From Vandiemenella viatica (Eukaryota; Arthropoda; Insecta; Orthoptera; Morabidae), in the NCBI GenBank assembly GCA_031002005.1, contig CM061919.1, positions 176,187,121 to 176,251,120 on the forward strand: a DNA stretch of 64,000 nucleotides. Direction: 5' to 3'. The stretch's first letter is position 1, and each line of letters begins with the position of its first letter. A program made the translations under genes and the position numbers. This document shows positions 34,432-46,439 of this stretch, in pieces. The notes beneath the pieces were generated by a model. It had not been told where the DNA came from and did no database searches. It saw only the letters and a list, made by a program, of their open reading frames with translations.

Positions 34432-35697
34432 CGAGGGTGGTCTGAAAAGTTTCCGACCTAACAAAGATACAAGACATTTTTTCTGAATTTTTATTTTTCA
34501 ACATAGTCTCCTTGTAACTCTACACACTTCTCCCAGCGATTCTCCCATCTCTGTAACCCGTCCAAATAGTACTCGGAGTTTTTCTCTGCAAAATAATTGT
34601 TCACGGAGGTGATTGCCTCTTCATTTGACGAAAATCTCTAACGTCCGAGCGCAAATTTTAGATGGGGAACAAAAAGAAGTCGCTTGGGGCTAGATCTGGT
34701 GAGTAAGGCGGATGGTCAAGCAGTTCAAACCGTAATTCGTGAATTTTCGCCATCACAACCGCTGAGGTGTGAGACGGTGCGTTGTCTTGGTGAAACAGGA
34801 TTTTCTTTTTCTGCAAATGTGGCCGTTTTTCCGCAAGTTCTGCCTTCAGCTTGTCAAGTAATGATGCGTAGAATGCTCCTGTAATGGTTTTTTCTTTTTG
34901 AAGGTAATCGATTAAAATAACTCAAAGACTATCCCAAAAAACAGTCGCCAGCACTTTCCCAGCCGAAAAAAACAGTTTTTGCTTTTTTAGGAGCCGGTTC
35001 CCCCTTTGCAGTCCACTGTTAGGATTGTATTTTTGTATCGGGCGTATAATGTTGTATCCAAGTTTCATCTACAGTAATTAATCGGCGCCTAAACTGCGCC
35101 AACAGAGCGTTGGAAATGTTCATTCGAACAGGTTTTTTGTCTAATGTGAGCAAACGCGGCACCCAACGCGCGGACAGCTTTCTCATACCTAAGTATTGAT
35201 TTAATATGAAATAAACACGTTCTTTTGAAATGTTCATAACCTCTGCTATCTCTCTCACTTTAATTCGGCGGTCGTCTAGCACCAATTGGCGAACTTTGGC
35301 GATGTTTTCGTCGGTAGTTGCAGTTTTTTGACGTCCCGAACGTTCATCGTCTCCCAAGAGCTTACGGCCACGTTTAAATTCAGCTGCCCAAAATTTCACT
35401 GTGGTAAGTGATGGTGCAGAGTCCCCATACACAGAATCCAACTCATCTTTGATTTGCGTAGGCGTATTGCCTTTCAAAAACAAATATTTAATGACAGCTC
35501 GATACTCGATTTTGTCCATTTTCACAGAAACATTCACATCAACTCACTCAAACGACTGTTACATGACAACTGAGCGTCCAAAATGGCTGAAACTTTGGCG
35601 AGTAACTGTCAACACATAAACAACGAAATTCACTAGCTTTTATTTACGAGTGCTGCCATCTTCACGTTGAGGTCGGAAACTATTCAGACCGCCCTCG
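34432..35697 (-). mobile_element. mariner transposon, 1266 bp, both TIRs and TA duplication present
   Basis: The left end is CGAGGGTGGTCTGAAAAG and the right end, inverted, CGAGGGCGGTCTGAATAG; about 28 bp of inverted repeat with two mismatches. TA flanks both ends (34430-34431 and 35698-35699). The length is typical for mariner. The encoded transposase runs on the minus strand and is dead. Short divergence of the ends suggests moderate age. Confidence 0.95.
34480..35537 (-). pseudogene. mariner transposase pseudogene
   Basis: The first 172 codons (35537-35019) are open. They include KYLFLKGNTPTQIKDELD, the second helix-turn-helix SKERVYFILNQYLGMRKL and VPRLLT. The first catalytic Asp is in TVDETWIQHY. 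A TAA follows DTKIQS where mariner proteins continue with Lys. A TGA follows VFWDSL. Beyond them HQDNAPSHTS (second Asp) and HPPYSPDLAPSDFF (third Asp) can still be read, so all three D,D34D residues survive in the DNA. Another stop follows FFLFPI. Family length is about 345 residues. I choose the Met at 35519 (MDKIEY) or 35537 as the start by resemblance to the family. Confidence 0.92.
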
Positions 35698-35699
35698 TA

Positions 35700-36520
35700 T
35701 ATTAACAGGGAGTAGAACTGGAAATTGGAGTTAGTTTTTAACATCAAAATTCATACATTGCGTACGTCTTTTTCAAAAATAATTACAAACTTTGTGACAT
35801 TTAAAGAAAATCAGTTTACCAAAGTTATCGTTTTTTTTTTTTTTTTTTTTTTTTTTAGGATTTCAGTTTTGCATTTAGTTTGGAATTTAAAAATATTGAA
35901 GATAGTCTATTACTTTAAGTTTTTCTCACACATTTTTATTTTTCCTTTGGATTGGAATTTTATGCTCTCTGATAGTAAATTATGATTTAGAAGTCTACGA
36001 GAAAACGATGGCTTTCCTGTTACGTGTACGAAGACTCGGGCAGTATCTAGTTATTGAAAAATCCAATTCAATAACGTTGTCAATCATCCGCTTTCTCTCT
36101 TACGTGGAACGGCAGCTGCTCGGTGGAATCAGAGCACAGAACACACGCTGCACTTGATTGTCCACCTTTGACTCAAATTATGGCACTCAACAATTGGAAA
36201 ACTGGGACTAACCGCGTAATTGTGGCTTGCTCGTTTATAGTTTGCCCTAAATGAGTTTAGTGACATGAAATTCGGAGATTCTCATTTTACTGCACAAAGA
36301 TACGTCCAAATATATGAGTGATCTTTAATATTTTACTGTCAACAGTGGCGTTGCAAAGGGCTCAGTGAGACCTGTCAAATGATTATGAGCCAATTTTTGT
36401 CGAAATTAACTGCGCTGGTAAATTTAAAAGCGATTGTTGCCTTTATCACTAAAATTATTGAAATATATTTTAATCACTTCAGTTAAAAACGTTCTTAGAC
36501 TTTGCATTCAAAGTGAAATC
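35700..36520. other. Non-coding stretch with a poly(T) tract
   Basis: A T run lies at about 35831-35856. At about 36351, CAGTGGCGTTGCAAAGGG resembles a hAT left terminus, but no matching right end is visible. Confidence 0.35.
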
Positions 36521-36735
36521 AAACTTTTTTTTTTGCTTCGGGTTTTATACCTACTCTACGTCGTTAGATGCGGGAGAGAATGGGGTAGGGGGGGTGGAAA
36601 CAAGGCTTTTTGAAGGAACCATCCTGGCATTCTGCTGGACATATTTCGGTAAACCACGGAATACCGAATCGGATGGCCGGTCGTGAATTTAAACCAGCGT
36701 CCTCCTAAATGCCAGACAAGAACATTACGATTCAT
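36521..36735 (-). repeat. tRNA-derived SINE, minus strand, diverged
   Basis: On the minus strand it keeps the family order: GGAGGACGCTGGTTTAAATT (decayed B-box), 'CCATCCGATTCGGTATTCCG', GCCAGGATGGTTCCTTC and an A-rich tail AAGCAAAAAAAAAAG. Heavily mutated. Confidence 0.65.
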
Positions 36736-37179
36736 CAGGCTTGTTAAAATCGAATTTTATCTCTGGCTCAATTCTCCATTTTTTATTTTTACTGTATAAC
36801 TTGTTTTTTAGAAGTGGAATTGGACGACAAGGCTTTTGCGGCACATATATAAAAAAACTGGTTTCAGACTTCATGTGACAGAAATTGCATAATATTTGGC
36901 CAGGAAACAGTGACCATCAGGTGATTCTGGTATAGCCAGTCACCTGACGACCACACGACCTCCGGCACGAGACGAAATGATCGACTTCTCTCTTCTAAAC
37001 AAGATAAATGTCCCGGTTAACTAATTCCATTCTTTAGCTGACAATATCAAATGCAACACTGCTTTCTTTCATTCAATCATTTTACAATACATCCTAAACT
37101 TATTTCTCAAGTAAAATCTGATCTCGGTTGAGAAAGGAGTGACAAGGATATTTCCTATCGCCACCTCTATTCAGCAAAT

Positions 37180-37900
37180 AAACAAAATAATTATCGACTG
37201 ACGATAGAAACCCCAGGGCAGAATCGAGATAGTCATCTGCAAACAGTATCGTATCATTCTAAGTCCTTCTTACAGAATCTGAAGCTGACCTATAGAGATC
37301 GGTATATAACCTTCGTAAGACAGCAAAAGAGTGCCGCGTGGAGATTTCAATCAATAAAACCAAAGTTTCGACCTTCATCGGAAAATATCACAAAAGAACC
37401 AACATTTTAAAAGAAAACACACCTATTGAGCAAGTATCGGCATTTAAATACCTACGATACAACCTCAGTTATTCTACAAGAATAATAAATAGCATATACC
37501 CACCATCTCTTGTTCAACGCCACACGAGAATCAGGTTATATAAGACCCTGGCTAAACCCACACTATTGTACGACAGGGAGGCCTGGACACTACGCAAAGG
37601 CGACTAACCGAGACAGCTGACATGCGATTCATGAGAAAAACAGCTAGTTACACACTACAAGACAGAAAAGGATCAGATGAATTCATTAAAGAACTCAAAA
37701 TTAAAACAGTTCTCCAAACTGTGCAAAATTAAGAACATTCCCTGGATAGATCTTGTACTACTGATGATTACTAAGCGGATCCCACGAACATTCCCAAATA
37801 CCATCCGAGAGGCAGGTGAGATGTAGGAAGACCACCAAGCAGATGGACAGACTGTAACAAGCCACCTGAATAAGAAGAAGATGCTGAGAAAGCAAAAACT
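37180..37900 (+). pseudogene. LINE C-terminal relic (post-palm region)
   Basis: Plus-strand phrases include VEISINKTKV, EQVSAFKYLRYNLSY, RIRLYKTLAKPTLLYDREAW and later MRFMRKTASYTLQDRKGSD. These match the thumb and downstream region of insect LINE ORF2 proteins ('FKYLG..ISY', 'K.K.YK..A.P.LLYG.E.WTL', 'E.RFLR...GYT..D'). Frame changes occur at 37607 and later. Confidence 0.78.
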
Positions 37901-40860
37901 GTCATTACCAGCTACTGCTTCGTTGGGCTGTATGTTCGGGGCTAGCCGAGGGCATGGTAATTAAATACTATTTTTGTATTACCCGTACTAGCAGAAACAA
38001 AATGATCAGTATATTCTACAAATTCATAGACCCAAGTCATACCTCAGTGTGGAGCTAGCAGCGGAGTTCTGTTCCCGGTAATCAGTTTATATACTTCCAA
38101 CTTTGCAATCAAAATTAGTTTTATTCAGTGATATATAACTAACATTTAAGTTGAATGTGGTGATAGGTATACTGGAACTTCAGCTAAAACTATAAATTCT
38201 GTCAACACTCAGCCTAATTGAAGTCTAGATGTAAACAAAGTGTAAATGTCAGTTTCAACAGTCTTTTTGTTGTGGCTGTTGGCTTCCTAAACAAAATGAT
38301 TTACGAAATTCTTTCTCGAGTGTATACATATATTTTAAGGAGTTTCAATTAGCATCTGGATCAAGTTTCTTAAAGATGAAAGAAAACTAGGGTATTAACC
38401 ACGATGCTGATAATTCGTTACAGATCAAACCATTATTTATATAAATCTGCAAGAGTAGATTCCGTGAGTTTTCTTTGCCCATGCATCATGCAAAAACTAA
38501 TTTGAATGGGGTTTTGAGGTATAATTTACAAATTGCGCCATTTCTTATGAATCCATCTATGTAAATGGCGCATAGAACAATAATTTATCCATAAACTCAA
38601 GATATAGGCGCCAAAGATCACACTACATCAAAGGCAAACACTCCGCCCTTTGGTTTCTATTAATATTGTTGTTGAACTTCATTCAGTAACATGGCACTCT
38701 TGAAGGGAATTTGAACTATTAAAAACTAAATTCATCTTGTCTTATAAGGGCAACACTTGACGAAATATGTCATCTCGGATTTGCAGTTTGCCAGCTGTCG
38801 CACACCGCCTCTGTTCTTCGTATCCGTGTGTTACTTTCTACGCACCTGATTTGTCGACATGTTTCTTTGCAATCTCTCACAGCTATATACGAGAGTGAAA
38901 GATCCCATTTAACTGAAGTCCTGGCGGTGCTCCGTTCACAATGAATGAATTTACGAAACTTTTCCGGCAACTGATACAGCTGAAGGAAGTGCATTACCCA
39001 AGAGATTACTTGGAACGCAATTCTTGAAACATGCAGTCTTACTTTCCACGGTAAGACTTTGGATACTTAACGAATATACCTTGTTACAACGAGTAGCGTT
39101 GTATATGACGTAGAGTTTGCCAGGTCATTTAAGAGTTTCAGTTGTGTATGGAAACCGCCTGTCGTGGCAAACGAAATCGTGAAGGTGCTAAGGCATCATA
39201 CAGTTTTACGTTTGATCTGAATAATGAAAGTAGCGTATTTTACTAATAAAGCATACTTTTCACAAGGTACAGACATGTTAAGGGATCCTGGCATACTAAG
39301 ATCGGTTTCCGGTGCAATTTTCAATGGACTGCTTATAAAATATAGATTGTTCTGGGGAAGCATCGACGTAATGCGCATCAAAGTTCCAATATTTCTGTGG
39401 AAACTGGATTATGCACCACTTCGCACCTGCGGGCATTTTTCACCGGCCTGTAACCGTTGACAACACTGTCCCCTACTCGCGAAACCGCCGGATTACAAGA
39501 CACCGACCACATCCGCCAGTAGCAAGCCGCACACTTCCGACTCGCTCCTCTACCGGTTTGGAAATTCTCAATGAAACTGGAAGTACCATTTCCCGGAGAC
39601 CTGTTGCGTTTTACTGCGAAGCGTAGCAACCAGATGAAGGGAAGTTTAAATCTTGAATGAATAAAATATTAACAGTATTCATTATATTTTTATCAAAGCT
39701 ATCCCATGGGAAAAGTTAAGCAAAGTCTTAATTAGTATAGAGACAAGCACACAGCGGGTAATGCCTGTTCAGTTTTAAACATGTTTTAGGTTTAGTTTTA
39801 AACATATTTTAGCAACTTCGGTGGAACGTTTTTTGTAGATCCTCGGTCTCTCGTCTTACAACACCAAAATTATAACTATTTTAGGTGATTACGGTGTTAT
39901 CAATGTTCGGAGCTCGTGTATCCTCTAAGCGATGACAGAACCCATAATGTAACCTAATTAATCTGTAGGTTTTAAGTGCCAGTTTTGCAGAATTTAAATT
40001 ATTTATTTCAATACAAAAGTGACTATATGTAAAGAAACCTTGTATCTTAAGCACATCTGCACGATAGTAAAATATGTGCTCAATTAGTTGAGAAGGATTT
40101 TCAAAAAACATTTTCTCAAGTTCCTGGTAAATTTAAAGTCATATCCAATCCAGAAAGTGCTGGAAGCAGACATTCTTCAGATTTGGTGAGTAATTTAGTT
40201 TGACGGGCGCGGCCTAGATGATGCGAGGTTGTTTGTGTAATGATTGAGGGGTTTGGAAAGACAGCCCGGCAGCGTATAGTGTGGGTACTTCAACAAGAAG
40301 CATTTCCAACATGGTCTGTATTTAGCCTACGTGCCCCTTTAGAACAAGCTGGTGGTTGCAGAAAAGTAAACCAATTATTAAATGACATGCCACAGCAATG
40401 AAGGTGAAAAAAATAAAAAAAAAAAAAACCTCTGCAAGTCACCGCTCCTAAACATGCCGAAAAGAGGAAGAATTTCTAGTAACTGGAGGTATAATGCGTC
40501 GGATCAAGATTTTATATTGAAAGACGTGGCTATTGAAACAATGTGTCACATAAATCGCTTAGTATTCGAAAACGCAAAGTGAACAACAAATTGGGATACC
40601 TTTCTATCGCAAGGACTGACATTGTAGAACATAAATCTGGAGAAATTAAACAGAAACCATTAACAAATACGAATAAGTGTCCAAAGTTGAACAATAGTGA
40701 GTGAGTGCACTAAGCAAACATTTCTTAAAGAACGAGGGTTATTTTTAAAATAAGGTCAGTTTTTAATAAAAAATACTGTAAATATTTAAATATATTTATT
40801 TCAAAGTTCTGCATACTTTCGTATACTTTTCGTTCAAACATTTGTCATATCATTCAAGTT
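37901..40860. other. Anonymous stretch
   Basis: AT-rich. Small open frames on both strands at 39196-39629 overlap each other and have no recognisable domain. No repeat termini could be paired. Confidence 0.3.
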
Positions 40861-40879
40861 TTTTTAATTCTGGCGTCTA

Positions 40880-41640
40880 CGTCGAAGAAAAAATGGTACA
40901 ATTTGCTGATAACATTGTTTTGATAGTATAACAGGTCGAGGATATTGATAAGTTAATATCATGAACAAAATAATGAAGGTAGATTTTGGATTAATATAAA
41001 CCAGCAAGACAAAAGTTATAAATGTAGCAGAAATGATACCAATAATAGACTAAATACCAAAATTGGATCGGAGGCGATAGAAGTGAATTCTGCTACTTGG
41101 GAAGTAAAATAACTGATGGCCGAAGCAGGAATGATGTTAAAATGAGAACACTAGCAAAAGAAGCATTCATGAAAAAGAAATATTTGAATTTCAAATATTG
41201 ATCTAGGATTTAGAAAACTTTTTAAAACCATGTGTGGAGCACAACTCTATGGTAGTGAAGCACAGACTTTACTAATTCCAGAAAGAAGGAAATTGAAGCA
41301 TTTGGAATGTTGTGATACAGAAGGATGCTGAAAATTAAGGACAGAAAGTAAGAAATGAACGATTTTTGGAAATGACGGGGTAGGAAGTTTGTGGAAGTCT
41401 GTTACAGAAAGAAGGGACAGGATGTTAGGCCATTCTGAGACGTGCAGGATTGTTTAATATTTTAGTGGAAGAACAGTCGAAGGAAAGAACTGTATAGGAA
41501 GACATTAGAATATAATAAATGTATGAAGCAGATAACTGAGCGCATGGGATGTAAGGAGTATGCTGAGGGTTGATATGAAGAGGTTGGCACAAGATAGGAG
41601 GGATTGCATCAAACCAGTCAAGAGACTGATGACAAAAAAT
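40880..41640 (+). pseudogene. LINE 3' region relic with 3' terminus
   Basis: Broken frames read FADNIVLIV (degenerate Y/FADD box), later CYLGSKITDGRSRNDVKMRT, MCGAQLYGSEAQTL and LWKSVTERRDRMLGH. The nucleotide tail 'GTTGGCACAAGATAGGAGGG' plus 'CAAACCAGTCAAGAGACTGA' recurs in altered form at about 50010-50065, giving a 3' end shared by two copies. Confidence 0.75.
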
Positions 41641-41787
41641 TCTGCCGCCTGTGCAGAAGATGCCACTTTGTCGTTGAACCGTTTACCACGGTTATATGAC
41701 ATAAGCGCACAGTGACAAAAAGCGCACAGTGACAAAAGCGCACAACCCAAGCGCTGTCCTAGACTACCTGCACTGCTCCCGATGTTA

Positions 41788-42193
41788 GGGGGTGTCCATT
41801 AATTACGTTAGGTGTTTTCCGGAATTCCGGACCCCCCCCCCTTTCTGGTGAGACTGTCAGATCTGGTTGGACCACCTCCACCTCTAAAACGACGTGATAT
41901 TTTGACGGAGACACCCTCCCCTACTAATCGACCTCTTAACACTTTTTTTAGGTCTCATGCTTCAAAGGGCAGTTATACCCGCCTCCCCCCTAGGTCGGTT
42001 TTTGGAGGAAGTACCCCCCCCCCCCTTAAAGTCGCATCAATTGTAGACTTCTTTTTAGCTCTAACAGCCCTACCAGAATTTCAAAACCTCACACGACATT
42101 TTTGTTGACCTGCCCCCTCCCCCTTGGTGAGGGTTTGTGGGATTTTGCTAACCCCTTCCCCCATTTCACCTCACGTATTTAATGGACGCCCCC
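41788..42193 (-). mobile_element. C-rich MITE, 406 bp, TTA target duplication
   Basis: The ends are GGGGGTGTCCATTAATTACG (left) and, inverted, GGGGGCGTCCATTAAATACG (right). TTA lies at 41785-41787 and 42194-42196, as in PIF/Harbinger-type elements. The interior is a series of C runs and GGTGAGA-type repeats. The 98-codon open frame here encodes Pro-rich low-complexity sequence and is not a gene. Confidence 0.85.
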
Positions 42194-42207
42194 TTAAGGT
42201 GGGATTA

Positions 42208-42597
42208 GGGGGCATCCACAAATTACGTGAGGTGTTTTTCCGGATTTCTGGACCCCCCCCCCTCCCCCCTGGTGAGATTTCGTGAGATCTGGCCGGACCC
42301 CCCCCCCCTCTGGTGAGATCTGGTCCGTGAGAACCCCCCCCTACAAATCGCCCTGGAAACTTTTGTAGACCTTTTTTTTTAGGTCACACCCTAACTTTTT
42401 TGACGAAATACCCTCCTAAAATCGACTTTGGCGCAAATTGTAGACCTATTTTTTTGCTCTACTGTCCCCAAATTTTTCGCAAAATCTCACGTGAGATTTC
42501 CGTAGACCCCCCCCCCTCCCCCCTGGTGAGATCTGGTGAGATTTCGCCGGACCCCCCCCCTCCCCCATTTCACCTCACGTAATTTATGGATGTCCCC
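42208..42597 (-). mobile_element. C-rich MITE, 390 bp, TTA target duplication, second tandem copy
   Basis: The ends are GGGGGCATCCACAAATTACG (left) and, inverted, GGGGACATCCATAAATTACG (right). TTA lies at 42205-42207 and 42598-42600. It contains tandem 'TGGTGAGATCTGGTGAGATT' units and 9-base C runs. It lies 11 bp from the right TSD of the element at 41788-42193. Confidence 0.85.
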
Positions 42598-42819
42598 TTA
42601 CAACGCAGCGTCAAATGCCAGCGGCTAACTTAAGCCTATGACAGCGTCAGCCGCGCAGTAGACCCTTCCTATACCGCATCAGTGCCCAACGATCCTGGTA
42701 TTGTAAGGTCATTAGTGAGCGCGATTTGATATTTCATTTAATGTTAGAGATCGATACAAAGCTAGAAGCAACTGAATTTGGTTACTGTTGCTTGCTGTCT
42801 GCATAATTTACTTAAATTA

Positions 42820-42964
42820 GGTAGAATGAAAAGTACAAAAATTGAAGTTTTGGAAATGATGGGAGAGAAAGAAGTTTCTGGAAAAGGCTTACAGGAAGGT
42901 CACATTTTGAGACGTGCAGAATAGGTTAATTTTTTAGAGCAGTCTAAGGTTAGAACTGTAGAGG
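42820..42964 (+). pseudogene. LINE 3' relic, left part (split by the hAT nest)
   Basis: The DNA matches the 41340-41500 part of the neighbouring LINE copy ('GACGTGCAGAATAGGTTAAT', 'AGCAGTCTAAGGTTAGAACTG'). It stops at the target duplication TGTAGAGG (42957-42964). The continuation appears at 49941, after about 7 kb of nested hAT DNA. Confidence 0.75.
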
Positions 42965-45505
42965 CAGGGGCGGCCCTAGGGCGGTGCGACCGCACCGGGC
43001 GCCGTCATAATGGGGCGCCGAAAATGCAGCGAGAGATCCCCTGCACAAAAAATAAATTCTATAATAACCCAGCTTGCTGTTCACATATGATTTTAGCACA
43101 CTAATTACCCAGAAGACTTTATACACGTATGTGCTACAGCTTAGTACGTAGTCGTATGTCCTCATAGAATCGAATCAACTCGAGTCAGCTCGACTCACTC
43201 GAATTAAAAAAATCACAACTCGTCCCACACTTGTTTCTTGTCTTTTCGGCTGTCGTCTTGGTGTTCATTTTTCAAATATGTATTTTCAAATAGTAATGCC
43301 AAATCGAGAAACTTTTTAAAAAATTACTGGTTCACTCTAAATCTGCGGATGAAGTATGTTTGTACATTGTTGCTTATTCAGCAGCAAAAACTCTTATTTG
43401 GGAAAAGAAGGATTTGATGACTGGAACTACTTATCAGAGCGTCTCAAAACTCACGAAATTTTGCTCAATTCACCAGTACACCATGCTAAATTTGACTGAA
43501 GCGTTGATTCTTTTAAAGATGATGGATCATCTCCGCCGTTTTCCGATAAGGATACTAATATCTGTTATTTTGGCAAATGTATTCAAAATGAATGAAGTTC
43601 GTAGTAAAATTTTGACTGGATAACTTATCTAAATACTTTTCCATCATGCCGAAAAACGTGATGTCAGTCACGTCGAACAATTATCTTTATTGTTGCTTTT
43701 GTTGACACTAATGAAGTTCAAGTGCGTGAGTGTTCCGCTGTTTACAACCTGGTAAGTGACTCTTAGAGGCCTGGGAACTGGTCTCACTGGCAAGTTTATC
43801 GATGATACTTTGCAAAAGATCGATTTGGATATGGAAGAATGTCGAGGCCAAAGGTATGACAATGGATCCAACAAATCAGGAGGAAACAAGGGTGTCCAAA
43901 ATAGAATTCTGAACGAATATCTTACAACATTTTTTTCTCCATGTAGCTGTCACTAAATTTGATGATAGCAGGTGCCGCAAAAAAACATCAATTAAATCAG
44001 TTTCCTTGTCGAATTTGTTTAAAGAATATTTGTTCTATTATCTCAATCACCAAAGTGATGGGAAGTGATATCCAAGCACTTACATTATCGCCAAAAAACT
44101 TGCTAATCTCGTTTGGAGAATAGAGTTTCTAGTCTCACTGGAGTTCGCTATCACTAATCATCAGTTCGTGACGCCATTCTGGAAACGAATAATTCAGTTG
44201 TTTCAAGTAAATATTGTGAGCAAGTCTATGTAGACTGAAAGAGGCTTTATGAAACGCTTCACAATTGCGGGGAAACAGCTCGGAAGTTGAGAAAAAGTAC
44301 CCTGGTTATTCGTCTGCTCTGATAACTGCCAGAAAAATTGCTTTTCAGACTGGGCCATATCCTATTACTAAGCCAGTCAGATCCCAAAGAAAGCAGAGAT
44401 ATTTTTTTTTAATATGGGGCCGTAGATGATATAGCAATAGATCCAGAAAAATTGTTTACAAACAACGTGTTTTAGCATATCATCGATACGATACAATTGA
44501 GAATGAGTTGGTCACTCAGTTTACACAACTATCAAAATTTAATGATAAATATTATCAAAAAAATTCTGAAAAGTCCGAATTGGAATCATCCTGTGCACAT
44601 TTGGAAATAAGTTTAACTGATGGAGAAAAATATGACATATCTGGTTGAGAGTTGGTTAGAAACTTTCTAACTGAAACTGTTGTTGATCAGCAGAACCAAT
44701 GAAAGTTCAACTAATGAAACAAAATGGATGGCAGGATATATTTCCGAATGTGTGTACAGTACTTCGTATTTTGCTAACCATACTTATAACTGTCGTTCAA
44801 GGGGAACAAAGTTTGCGTAAATTAAAACTTATCAAAACTTATTTACGGTAAACGCAGACTCTAGATATACTGTCAGATACTGCAATTTTATCTATAGAAA
44901 ATAATTTTGCCAAAGGACAAAAGCGATGAAGATGGTAATCTAGATTTTTTAGTTACGATTTTATTTCCTCATTTGTTTGTTGAAAAAAAATATTAAAATT
45001 GTATGCGAATTTGACGTATACGTGATATGAGCATTGTGTACGCCATAACAGCTTAAATAAACCTTTTCATACATAGTGTGTTCCATATTTGCTGTTGTTT
45101 CTCATTCAAACCACTGCTATGCTTTATTAATCTTTCTGAGGTTTGAATTGTTATTAATATATAAAGACTATCTTCTGCCCGCGGCTTTTCTCGTGTGGAA
45201 TTCATGAACCATTCATACATGTATTCGTATTTGAATCCCACGGGAACTACTTTTTCGATCGGGATAGAAGTAGATAGCCAATAACATTATTCCAAATTTT
45301 ATCTTAAGTCTTTCAGCCGTTTCGACGTCAAACTAAAAACATTCAAACAAACTTTTACATTTATAATATTAGTAGGATGTAAAAAAAATATATGTTGTCT
45401 TCAATCTGTCTATAGGAACACCTTAGTCATGAATAAGCGATTCCACATTTGGGGCGCCACAATGAGATTTCGCACCACCTGAAAAATTTGCTAGGGCCGC
45501 CACTG
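42965..45505 (+). mobile_element. hAT transposon (outer), 2541 bp, target duplication TGTAGAGG
   Basis: The left end is CAGGGGCGGCCCTAGGGCGG and the right end, inverted, CAGTGGCGGCCCTAGCAAAT. TGTAGAGG precedes it (42957-42964). After it TGTAGAG is followed by the inner hAT; removal of that element restores TGTAGAGG. It carries a decayed transposase with a TTF/ZMYM-type hAT look. The G+C-rich termini resemble those of other 'CAGNGGCGGC' hAT families. Confidence 0.92.
43270..44960 (+). pseudogene. hAT transposase pseudogene (TTF/ZMYM1-like type)
   Basis: Plus-strand pieces in shifting frames. FDEALILLKDDG-like wording can be read by frame changes near 43500. ECRGQRYDNGSNKSGGNKGV matches the 'RGQGYDNGSNM.GK..GVQ' block that holds a catalytic Asp in this hAT lineage. 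TTFFSPCSCH matches '..FF.PCG.H'. The C-terminal SLRKLKLIKTYLR and LSDTAILSIEN match the hAT dimerisation domain. There are many stops and frameshifts over about 1.7 kb. Related host proteins include ZMYM1 and THAP12-like sequences (family knowledge). Confidence 0.82.
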
Positions 45506-46439
45506 TGTAGAGCAGTGGTTCCCAACGTGGGCCGTACCGCCCCCCGGTGGGCGTTAGAGAGCTCGAAGGGGGCGTTTGTGAACAAAGGGAAATTTGGGGG
45601 GCGTTGACTCCCAGCCAGCGGCCCCCTAGCCAACTCTGTGCCAATAAGATTAATTAATTACAAAAAAAATTTAACAAATGTTTCAGCAAGTTATTAAAAA
45701 TGTCCTTTGAGCAAGATCGGTGGGGATTAAAAGTTGGTATTAGTACGTTATATCTTTGTTCCTAACATCTAGTTCAGTAGTTCACGAATGAATTGCATCA
45801 AGCACTGTGCAACAAAAGTTGGTATTAGTACACAATACTGACAACAGCTTTGGTCCTAACTCCTTCTTCAATAGTTCTTGAATGAGTCGCAAGCAGCGCT
45901 GCTCACCACAGGGATCACCACTGTTAGTATGTTTATGTTCCGGCTCGATCAACAATGTTTATACGTTTACACTGGTCAGTGTTCGATTGTTCGGTAGTGC
46001 CTTCAAACAGAGCGACTGTGAACCTGTGCGGTATTTATGGACTTACTTACTGAAGATTATTTATTTTGGAATATCTATCTGCCACAGAGGTTACTAGATA
46101 TTCATTATTATTATTTGCTTATTATTATATTTACTGATCGATATTAGGTCTACGTGAGGAATGTGCTGTGAAATTTCAACTAAGTTTTAATCTTTTATTT
46201 AATTTTTGTATCATGTGCTAACTAACTGCACTCGATTCTGTACTGATCACTGCTACTATTCCTATTATTATTGTTAACATCATTTATCACACGTTGTAAG
46301 GAGGATTAAGAATCATATCATTTTTTACATTTAGACATTTTCACAAAGGGTATGAAACAGAATGACGAAAATGGATCATTCCGTACATTTTTATATTTAA
46401 CATATAAAAAGAATAATGAAACGGATAATCAGAGAGGTT

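Noticed and set aside
36351..36370. hAT left terminus CAGTGGCGTTGCAAAGGG
   Set aside because: No matching right terminus or 8-bp duplication could be found.
41812..42582. Pro-rich open frames as coding sequence
   Set aside because: They come from the C runs of two MITEs bounded by TTA duplications.
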